A stretch of DNA of 51,002 nucleotides from Bacillota bacterium (GTDB taxonomy: Bacteria; Bacillota; Thermincolia; Thermincolales; UBA2595): positions 1 to 51,002 of the forward strand of contig JAJZQD010000008.1 in assembly GCA_021847735.1 (NCBI GenBank). The letters run 5' to 3'. Shown one piece after another: positions 6,582-13,721 of the stretch (position 1 is its first letter; each line of letters opens with the position of its first letter). The notes under the pieces were generated by a model, which did no database searches, had not been told where the DNA came from, and saw nothing but the letters and a program-made list of their open reading frames with translations. A program made the position numbers and the translations under genes.

Positions 6582-8486
6582 TTAACTTTCTCCTTCTTCC
6601 ACAACCGGTGGAGACTTTTTAGCTACTGCCTGGTACAAGGTCAGGCAGGTAACCAGACAGTTGTCGCATTTAACACACTTTTCCAGGTCAATAGCCTTTA
6701 ACATGTCTGGCCTTGTGTAAACAGCTTCCACAGGACAACTCCCGATACAGGCGTCACAGAGTTTACTGCACTTCTCAGGAACGATATGATAGGTAATCAG
6801 GTCCTTACACATCAGGGCCGGGCAGCGCCCTTCCTCGATATGGGCCTCATATTCGCTGCGGAAAAAGCGAATGGTTGTCAGGACGGGGTTGGGCGCCGTT
6901 TTCCCCAGCGCGCACAGTGACCCTATTTTGATGTCCTCAGCCAATTCCCATAGCAGGTCGATGTCCTCAGGTTTCCCGCGGCCCTGGGTGATATCAGTCA
7001 GAATATCCAGCATCTGCTTTGTACCCAGGCGGCAGAAGGTACATTTCCCGCACGATTCGTGCTGTGTGAACTCTAAAAAGAAGCGGGCAATTTCCACCAT
7101 ACAGTCATCTTCATCCAAAACAACTAATCCTCCCGAACCCATCATGGCGCCCGCTTCCTGTAAAGAGTCAAAATCTATTGGGAGGTCTAAAGCCGGTTCC
7201 GGCAGGCAGCCGCCAGACGGCCCGCCGATTTGAACCGCCTTAAAGTTCTTGTCGTCTTTAATCCCATTACCCACATCATAAACAAGGGTCCTGAGGGTAG
7301 TTCCCATTGGAACCTCAGCCAAACCGGTCCCGACTACCTTCCCGGCCAAGGCGAATACCGCCGTCCCGGGACTGTTGGGGGTCCCGATGCTCTTAAACCA
7401 GTCTGCCCCATGATTAATAATATGAGAAACATAGGACAATGTCTTAACATTGTTGATAATAGTAGGTTTCCCATGAAACCCGGAGATAGCCGGAAATGGC
7501 GGGCGGTTGTTGGGGATGCCGGCATTCCCTTCAATAGAGGCAATTAACGCGGTTTCCTCACCGCACACAAAAGCCCCTGAGCCTTGGAAAATTTTAATAT
7601 CAAAACTAAATTTACTCCCCAGAACAGACTCTCCAAGAAGGCCCTTTTCACGAGCCTGTTCAATTGCTGTGCGGAGCCGTGTAATAGCCAGGGGATATTC
7701 TGCCCGAACATAGATATAACCCTTGGCAGCCCCGATGGCATAAGCGGCTATGGTAAGCCCTTCCAGCAATTGATGGGGATTCGACTCAAGGAGGGCACGG
7801 TCCATAAAAGCGCCCGGATCCCCTTCATCAGCATTGCAAATAACATATTTGGGTGTACCGGCCGCGTTCTTGCAGGTTTCCCATTTTATGCCCGTGGGAA
7901 AACCAGCCCCTCCCCGGCCCCGCAATTTGGAATTTTTAATTTCTGCAATTACTGAGTCCGGTCCCATGTCGAGGGCCTTTGCCAAAGCCGTATAGCCGTC
8001 ACGGGCCAGATAATGGTCAATATCCTGGGGATCAATTAGTCCACAGTCTGTCAGGACAATTTTCTGTTCATACACTCCCCTGGGGTAATCAGAGAAAGTG
8101 GGGAAAAGATCGTTAGGTTCCAACGCGGCCATGGCAAATTCAAAGCAAGGATCGTCATTAGCCAAGTAATCAGATACCAACCGGGCGGCAATTCCTTCAT
8201 CCACTGACCCATAGCAAAGCTGGGGAAACCCCGGCTTGTTTATCACGACCATCGGTTCGGCATAACAATGCCCCATACAACCCACTTCCAGAACCTTTAC
8301 ATCCAACTGGTGCTTCTCTATTTCGTTACAGAAGGTTTCCATGACATTCAAAGCCCCTGCCGCTCTACCGCAAGTCGCAGTACCTACCAACACGTATGGT
8401 TTTTCCTGTAGACCCGCCAGTTTCTGCTGGGCCTGGATTTTTAACTGTTGATAGGCTTGCTCGACCTTAAGCCCGGAAACACTCAT
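6582..8486 (-). CDS. nuoF: NADH-binding flavoprotein subunit, NuoF/HoxF/HydB-like
   Basis: A 634-residue subunit that oxidises or reduces NAD(H) through FMN. The N-terminal thioredoxin-like [2Fe-2S] domain (residues about 1-110) is followed by the FMN/NADH core with LRGRGGAGFPTG, NADEGDPGAF and GEETALIASIEG. The [4Fe-4S] site is ESCGKCTFCRLG with a later Cys in SLCALG. The C-terminal two-cluster ferredoxin domain (CSKLCDACIGSCP and CVKCDNCLVTC) is the extension seen in electron-bifurcating HydB-type proteins. Its ATG overlaps the nuoE stop (ATGA), so the two are translationally coupled. No hydrogenase or formate dehydrogenase catalytic gene is adjacent. Confidence 0.92.
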   Translation of the reverse strand: MSVSGLKVEQAYQQLKIQAQQKLAGLQEKPYVLVGTATCGRAAGALNVMETFCNEIEKHQLDVKVLEVGCMGHCYAEPMVVINKPGFPQLCYGSVDEGIAARLVSDYLANDDPCFEFAMAALEPNDLFPTFSDYPRGVYEQKIVLTDCGLIDPQDIDHYLARDGYTALAKALDMGPDSVIAEIKNSKLRGRGGAGFPTGIKWETCKNAAGTPKYVICNADEGDPGAFMDRALLESNPHQLLEGLTIAAYAIGAAKGYIYVRAEYPLAITRLRTAIEQAREKGLLGESVLGSKFSFDIKIFQGSGAFVCGEETALIASIEGNAGIPNNRPPFPAISGFHGKPTIINNVKTLSYVSHIINHGADWFKSIGTPNSPGTAVFALAGKVVGTGLAEVPMGTTLRTLVYDVGNGIKDDKNFKAVQIGGPSGGCLPEPALDLPIDFDSLQEAGAMMGSGGLVVLDEDDCMVEIARFFLEFTQHESCGKCTFCRLGTKQMLDILTDITQGRGKPEDIDLLWELAEDIKIGSLCALGKTAPNPVLTTIRFFRSEYEAHIEEGRCPALMCKDLITYHIVPEKCSKLCDACIGSCPVEAVYTRPDMLKAIDLEKCVKCDNCLVTCLTLYQAVAKKSPPVVEEGES

Positions 8487-9037
8487 TCCTCTCGACCTTC
8501 TTCCTTTTGCTTGTTATTGGCAGAGGGCAGTTCCATTCCGAAACCCAGTAAAATACCGTCAACCCTTGTAGGCCTCACTTTTGCTTCTACCTCTTCGTCA
8601 ACCAAGACAACAGGTGCCAGTGCGCAGCATCCCACACAGGCAACCCGTTCCAGGCTAAACTCACGGTCAGGGGTGGTCTCCCCTTCGGGGATTTCCAGAC
8701 GCCGTTCAAAGGAGTCCATTATGATACGGCCTCCTGTCATATGGCAGGCCGTTCCCATACACACTTTGATTTGGTGCTTTCCGGGCGGGTTTAAACGAAA
8801 CTGGTTATAGAAAGTTCCCACCCCGTAAACTTCCACTTCAGGTATTTGCACCGCATCAGCAATTTGCAGCATTGCTTCCTTTGGCAGATAACCCAGTTTG
8901 GCCTGTACACCCTGAAGAATGGGAATCAGTTTTTCAGGGTTAGATTCGTACCGTTTAAGCACCGAATCCACCTCCGCATGGATTATCTCCAATTCGTCTT
9001 CCATCGGTTCCTCCTTTGGTTCCTCCATCGGTTCCAA
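8483..9037 (-). CDS. nuoE: NuoE/HoxE-type [2Fe-2S] subunit
   Basis: Thioredoxin-like [2Fe-2S] protein that pairs with NuoF-type subunits. The cluster ligands are in CMGTACH and CVGCC, in the spacing usual for the family. An acidic Glu/Pro-rich head precedes the conserved fold. Three starts are possible: TTG 9037 (GGAGG 8 bases upstream), ATG 9028, and ATG 9004 (with its own AAGGAGG); the extra head residues make the longer form uncertain. The gene lies 36 bp after the RACo-like gene and overlaps nuoF by 4 bp, so all four form one operon. Confidence 0.92.
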   Translation of the reverse strand: MEPMEEPKEEPMEDELEIIHAEVDSVLKRYESNPEKLIPILQGVQAKLGYLPKEAMLQIADAVQIPEVEVYGVGTFYNQFRLNPPGKHQIKVCMGTACHMTGGRIIMDSFERRLEIPEGETTPDREFSLERVACVGCCALAPVVLVDEEVEAKVRPTRVDGILLGFGMELPSANNKQKEEGREE

Positions 9038-9073
9038 CTATTAATCCTCCTTTTTCTAAAATATATTTTGAAT

Positions 9074-10963
9074 TTAATTAACAGCTACAGATTTGAAAAG
9101 AGTGAAATCGGTGTGGGGCAGAAAAAGGGCAGAAACGAACTCTTCCATGAAGTCGTTTCCGATAGACAAGTCAAGATAGGTCATACCTTTGGACATTTCT
9201 TTTACTTCTTCAAAAGCCCTTACGCTCGTCAGAGACATTTGGGCACCCTTCAGTGAAGTGTTTCCCACATAACGGTACTTCTCCAACGGGACATCCGGAA
9301 GCATCCCAATTGTTATGGCATCTTTTATATTAAGGGAATTTCCGAACCCACCGGCTATCAAAATTTCGGAAACATTGTCAAAAGTCATGCCGACATTTTT
9401 CATTAAGACCCTGATAGCTCCAAAAATGGCCCCTTTGGCCCTGATGACGTTATCAATATCTGTCTCCAGAATTACAATGTCATTGCCATGCTCAGTGTCT
9501 TTTCCCCATACCAGGACAAACTCCCACCCTTCTTCACCGAGACGGAGGCGGGTATTTTTGATGTTCTTGTCGAATTTACCTGTCCGGCCGATTATTTCTT
9601 CCTTCAAAAAGGTGGACATTATATCAATTAAGCCTGAGCCGCATATACCCTGGGGCTTCTTATCGTTAATAGTGTTTACGGTTATTTCGTAGTCAGGCCC
9701 GATATCAACCTTGTCAATGGCGCCATCCATTGCCCGCATTCCATACTTTATACCGCCCCCTTCAAAACAGGGCCCTGCGGAACATGCGCAGCTGATCTGC
9801 CAGTCACTGTTCCCGAGCACCATTTCACCATTGGTACCTATATCGATCAGGAGTGAAATTCTTTCTTTACTGGACAGCCTGGTAGCTAAAACTCCTGAAG
9901 TAATGTCACCTCCGACATATGAACCGACAGCCGGGAGAGTATATATGAAACCGTTAGGGTTCATGGCGAGACCAAGGTATCTTGATTTGACGGGATAGGG
10001 CAGCGAAGCTGCAGGGATGTACGGTTCTAATCTTATATTGTTGGCGGGAATACCCAGGAAAAGATGGACCATCGTAGTGTTCCCTGCAACGACACAGGTA
10101 TAAATATGCTCTTCTTTGATTTTTTGTTCACTGAGCATTTTTTGCACCAGGTTGTTTATGGAAGTAAGGGCCGCCTGCTGCAGCCGGTTTAACCCGTCCT
10201 TTTCATCAGTTGAATACACAATCCGGTTGATAACGTCATCGCCATATCTCTGCTGAAGATTATATTCGCCCCCGGAAGCAACTGTCTCCCCTGTGGTCAG
10301 GTCAACAAGATTGACCTTAACTGTTGTAGTCCCAATATCTACTGCCAATCCGTAGTACGCGCCCTGTACCTCTCCTGGTTCCAATTCGATTATTTCGGTC
10401 CTGCAGCCGTTTATACCGCAGCCCCCTTCGGTACAGCTTAGCAACGCCAAACCAACGGTTACCGTCCAGTTTCCTTCCCGTAATACCCGGGGCAGTTTCT
10501 GCATCATTTCCAGGCTGAAATAAATATCTTCAATTCCAATTTCACGTTTTAATTCTACTAATAACCGGGACAAATCGTCAATATTATTGTCGAGACTTGG
10601 CTCAGGCAGCCTCAAAACCACTCTCCTGAAGAGAGGCTCCAACCCGAAGGGGTTAGGGAGGGAGATTTCGTTAATCAGCACTTTGTGACCACTGAGACGG
10701 CGGCCGTCATTAGGAATATTGATTGTCACATCCCCGTCGGTAAAAAATGACTGGCATGAAAGTACCTCATTAGCGCCCAGCTTTTTCATGCTGGCCTTGG
10801 TTTCAAGATTTCCGGTTACAAGCTCAACTTTGCACTTTCCACAGGTCCCTTTTCCCCCGCAGGAGCTAGCCAGATTAATCCCGGCGCTTCTTACCCCTTC
10901 AAGGAGACTTCCACCCTTTTCAATATCTACAACCAGGTTATCGGGGCGAATACTTAACTTCAT
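9074..10963 (-). CDS. RACo-like reductive activator of corrinoid proteins (2Fe-2S plus ASKHA ATPase)
   Basis: A 629-residue protein. The N-terminal [2Fe-2S] domain has CGGKGTCGKC and LSCQ. A linker domain and a large ASKHA (actin-like ATPase) region follow, with phosphate motifs AVDIGTTTVKV (about 205) and LLIDIGTNGEM (about 373) and a late IAGGFG motif. Known RACo proteins use ATP to return oxidised Co(II) corrinoid proteins to Co(I) in methyl-transfer pathways. GGGGAGGG precedes the ATG. No methyltransferase or corrinoid protein is nearby; instead three NADH-diaphorase genes follow in the same operon, which suggests, as inference, where its electrons come from. Confidence 0.88.
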   Translation of the reverse strand: MKLSIRPDNLVVDIEKGGSLLEGVRSAGINLASSCGGKGTCGKCKVELVTGNLETKASMKKLGANEVLSCQSFFTDGDVTINIPNDGRRLSGHKVLINEISLPNPFGLEPLFRRVVLRLPEPSLDNNIDDLSRLLVELKREIGIEDIYFSLEMMQKLPRVLREGNWTVTVGLALLSCTEGGCGINGCRTEIIELEPGEVQGAYYGLAVDIGTTTVKVNLVDLTTGETVASGGEYNLQQRYGDDVINRIVYSTDEKDGLNRLQQAALTSINNLVQKMLSEQKIKEEHIYTCVVAGNTTMVHLFLGIPANNIRLEPYIPAASLPYPVKSRYLGLAMNPNGFIYTLPAVGSYVGGDITSGVLATRLSSKERISLLIDIGTNGEMVLGNSDWQISCACSAGPCFEGGGIKYGMRAMDGAIDKVDIGPDYEITVNTINDKKPQGICGSGLIDIMSTFLKEEIIGRTGKFDKNIKNTRLRLGEEGWEFVLVWGKDTEHGNDIVILETDIDNVIRAKGAIFGAIRVLMKNVGMTFDNVSEILIAGGFGNSLNIKDAITIGMLPDVPLEKYRYVGNTSLKGAQMSLTSVRAFEEVKEMSKGMTYLDLSIGNDFMEEFVSALFLPHTDFTLFKSVAVN

Positions 10964-11038
10964 ATAAAAACCCTCCCCAGAATATTTAAATTGCCGAAAA
11001 TTTATCTCGTCTATTGCGATTTACATCGGGGCAGTTAA

Positions 11039-11578
11039 TTAAGAATTTGCATACTTGCGGCATTTTAGACTTATCAACACACAGTTTTCCACATGTTCCT
11101 TCCCACAGTGCAGACATACCTGGTCAAACAGTTCCCCGTCTGTAACGGCCGCGGAAAGAAAGGCTTCAATCCCCCTGCGCAGGCTTCCCAAATCCTCAGG
11201 GGCCAGCCTTTCTAATAAGGAACCCAGCCTCCGGAGTTTTTCCGGCTTAATTCTGGAGGTAAGTTCCCTGCCCTGGGGCGTTATTTCAACAAATATATTA
11301 CGCTTGTCCGCAGGGCCGTGTTTTCGCGCCACTAAGCACTTCTCGACAAGGCGTGACACCGTTTTGGTAGTGGCAGGATAACTTATTCCCAACCCCCTTG
11401 AAATGTCCCCTATTGTAACCTTTTCGTGAGCCCAGATGAAACAAAGGCACCTGACCTGCCCAACGGTTATCTGTTCTTCACACAATTCCTGCACCAAACC
11501 CTGGGAAAGAATTTCCCTGGTGATGGCCACGAATAATCCAATGTCTCTATCCACGGTTTGTAGTGTTTCGTTGTCCAT
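11039..11578 (-). CDS. MarR-family transcriptional regulator with C-terminal cysteine cluster
   Basis: A 179-residue winged-helix repressor: helical dimerisation segment, HTH around TIGDISRGLGISYPATTKTV, and wing residues with DKRN. The C-terminus carries CLHCGKEHVENCVLISLKC, four cysteines and a histidine not usual for MarR, perhaps a metal or redox site. ATG 11578 is chosen because GGGAG lies 6 bases upstream; an in-frame TTG at 11593 would sit within that site. It lies 75 bp upstream of the RACo operon on the same strand and diverges from the OFA transporter, so either may be its target. Confidence 0.88.
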   Translation of the reverse strand: MDNETLQTVDRDIGLFVAITREILSQGLVQELCEEQITVGQVRCLCFIWAHEKVTIGDISRGLGISYPATTKTVSRLVEKCLVARKHGPADKRNIFVEITPQGRELTSRIKPEKLRRLGSLLERLAPEDLGSLRRGIEAFLSAAVTDGELFDQVCLHCGKEHVENCVLISLKCRKYANS

Positions 11579-11594
11579 GACAGTCTCCCTCAAT

Positions 11595-11613
11595 TATTTA
11601 ACCTAGTTAAATA
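11595..11613. promoter_or_regulatory. Probable MarR operator palindrome
   Basis: A perfect 8-bp inverted repeat, TATTTAAC-CTA-GTTAAATA, lies 17 bp upstream of the marR start codon. Size and symmetry suit a winged-helix dimer, so autoregulation is likely. Confidence 0.65.
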
Positions 11614-12093
11614 TTAATCCAATACTTCCGGCCTTGTCAACCACATATTTTTCCAAATTGCCGCTTAGCAGCGTCTATTTCGTGTTTTGTTACGCCAACG
11701 GCAAATACTTCCACCGCTTACCTCTCTAAAACGACCGTTCCCCCTTAAAGTGTGCCCGTTAAGGGATAAATGGGTGCAAAACGCTATTTCTGATGATAGA
11801 ATCTTTAACAGGTAGTGGTCTGTTTACAATAATTTTCCCAATTCCTACCTATATTTTTCGGTTGCGAGCAGATTCCCCATTGGGCCAAGGGCGGTGATTT
11901 CTATCCGCCCGAACATTACCGAAAGGAGGGATATCCGACTTATCCTAGCCTGTAAATATTGAATTATTGTATTTATTAACCGAGAAGCACGGACAACCTG
12001 TAGATATTAGACTGCTATCCTTGGGGGGAGAGTTTCGGTGTAATATCCGGGCTGTTTGCTTCTGCAAACTTTGTAGGAGAGGTGTGTGTATTT
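11614..12093. other. Divergent intergenic region between marR and the OFA transporter
   Basis: About 480 bases with no credible gene. It must hold promoters for both directions. A short inverted pair GGGCGG/CCGCCC-like near 11888-11910 and a GAAAGGAGGGATATCC segment near 11921 are visible, but the latter is followed by no open frame of note. Confidence 0.5.
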
Positions 12094-13383
12094 ATGAGTA
12101 CTAGTTCGTCCAAAGGGTGGATTGTCACCTTAGCAGGTACAGGAATTAACTTAGCTCTCGGTGTTTTATATTCCTGGAGCGTTATTGCCAAGGCTTTGAC
12201 GAAGGACTGGGGTTGGACCGCTTCCGCTGCGTCCAAACCATATGCGGTTGCTTGCGGTGTTTTTGCAATTATGATGGTTTTTGCCGGCCGGGCCCAAGAT
12301 AAATTTGGTCCCCGGATTGTAGCCGCTTTGGGTGGCGCTTTAACCGGAATCGGTTTGATAATTGCCAGCCTCGCTTCGAAAAACGACATTACATTGTTGA
12401 TTATTGGTTTCGGCGTGCTGGCCGGAACAGGTATCGGTCTGGGTTACGCTTCCGCTACCCCGCCGGCAGTTAAGTGGTTCCCGCCGGCTAAAAAAGGTCT
12501 TATTACGGGAATCGTGGTCAGCGGTTTCGGCCTGGCATCAGTATATATAGCCCCCCTGACAGACTCCCTTCTGAAAACCGCAAAAATTAACAAAACCTTT
12601 ATGATTCTAGGTATTGCCTTCTTTATTGTCTCGGTGTTGTTGGCCCAACTCCTGAAAAACCCCCCGGCAGGTTATGTCCCTGCTGGCATGCCCGCTTCAA
12701 CTTCAACCTCTGCCTCGTCCAAAAAACACGACTACGACTGGCATGAAATGATGAAGACTCCTCAGTTTTACTTGCTTTGGATCATGTTCGCTTTTGCCTC
12801 ATTTGCCGGCCTGATGATTATAGGCCACATGGCTAAGATTGCTGCCAAGCAGCTGCCTGGCGTTAACCTCGGATTCCTTCTCGTCGCTATTCTGGCGATT
12901 GGAAACGCCGGCGGGCGGATTGTCGCCGGTATGGTTTCTGACAAGCTGGGCCGTACCCGCACAATGCTGCTGGTCTTCCTGTTCCAAGCTGTTTTAATGG
13001 CCGTGCTGTCTAAGGCAGATTCAAGCCCACTGCTCATCATTGGTGCACTGTTAGTTGGTTTCAACTATGGCGCAAACTTGTCCCTGTTCCCATCAACCAC
13101 TGCCGATTACTTTGGCACCAAAAACCTTGGTGTTAACTACGGTCTGGTGTTCACCGCCTGGGGTGTAGGCGGCGTATTTGGCTCAATGGTTGCCGGAAAA
13201 ATAGTAGACGCCACCGGTTCCTACAGTATGGCCTTCACCGTTGCCGCTGTACTCTGTGTAGCCGCTTCTGCTGTGACATTTATCACCAAGGCTCCCAGAT
13301 CCCTTACTGTAGAAAAACCGGTTGTTATGCGTGGTATTCCTCAGATGGTAAACCCCTTAATAGACGAAAAGGAATCCGAATAG
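12094..13383 (+). CDS. OFA-family MFS transporter (oxalate/formate antiporter-like)
   Basis: A 429-residue membrane protein with about 12 hydrophobic helices and the first-helix signature GTGINLALGVLYSWSV of the OFA family within the major facilitator superfamily. A cytoplasmic MFS-type loop GRAQDKFGPR follows helix 2. A central hydrophilic Ser/Thr-rich stretch (STSTSASSKKHDYDW) separates the two halves. Known members exchange small carboxylates such as oxalate and formate; the substrate here is unproven. ATG 12094 with GAGGTG upstream is preferred to the in-frame GTG at 12082. Confidence 0.88.
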   Translation: MSTSSSKGWIVTLAGTGINLALGVLYSWSVIAKALTKDWGWTASAASKPYAVACGVFAIMMVFAGRAQDKFGPRIVAALGGALTGIGLIIASLASKNDITLLIIGFGVLAGTGIGLGYASATPPAVKWFPPAKKGLITGIVVSGFGLASVYIAPLTDSLLKTAKINKTFMILGIAFFIVSVLLAQLLKNPPAGYVPAGMPASTSTSASSKKHDYDWHEMMKTPQFYLLWIMFAFASFAGLMIIGHMAKIAAKQLPGVNLGFLLVAILAIGNAGGRIVAGMVSDKLGRTRTMLLVFLFQAVLMAVLSKADSSPLLIIGALLVGFNYGANLSLFPSTTADYFGTKNLGVNYGLVFTAWGVGGVFGSMVAGKIVDATGSYSMAFTVAAVLCVAASAVTFITKAPRSLTVEKPVVMRGIPQMVNPLIDEKESE

Positions 13384-13423
13384 CCGTTTACCCGTAACAA
13401 TTAACCCTTTCTTCAAATACCAC

Positions 13424-13450
13424 AGACCGGGCCACACACGGCCCGGTCTT
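13424..13450 (+). terminator. Probable terminator after the OFA transporter
   Basis: Perfect stem AGACCGGGCC/GGCCCGGTCT with an ACACAC loop. The following T tract is short (TTAGTCAATTTA), so termination may be partial. Confidence 0.6.
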
Positions 13451-13485
13451 AGTCAATTTAAATGAGAATCTTCACCAAAAATACG

Positions 13486-13691
13486 AGGGGGCTGTCCCAA
13501 GAGGGGCAGTCTTTTTGCTTTTGGGTACTCCGGCAAGGAAAGGGCAGGTATATTCCTCCGAGCGAGCAACAACTCAGCCAGCAAGCCGTTCCGCTGCGCG
13601 TCACGGGCCGGCGGATGTCAGCCTCGCTCTGCGGAATACACCTGCCCTTTCCTTAACTATCAATACTTAAGTAAGACTGCCCCTTTTGGGA
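13486..13691. repeat. Repeat family A, copy 3
   Basis: Core arms at 13537-13556 and 13633-13652 (GGAAAGGGCAGG and its complement) pair over 20 bases with one G-U. Outer arms are near 13488-13508 (GGCTGTCCCAAGAGGGGCAG) and 13675-13691 (GACTGCCCCTTTTGGG). The left outer arm can itself fold as GGCTGTCCC/GGGGCAGTC followed by TTTTT, a terminator-like hairpin also seen at 33808-33833. Confidence 0.8.
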
Positions 13692-13721
13692 GTATAGCGG
13701 GGAAAAATAAGGAGAAATCAT

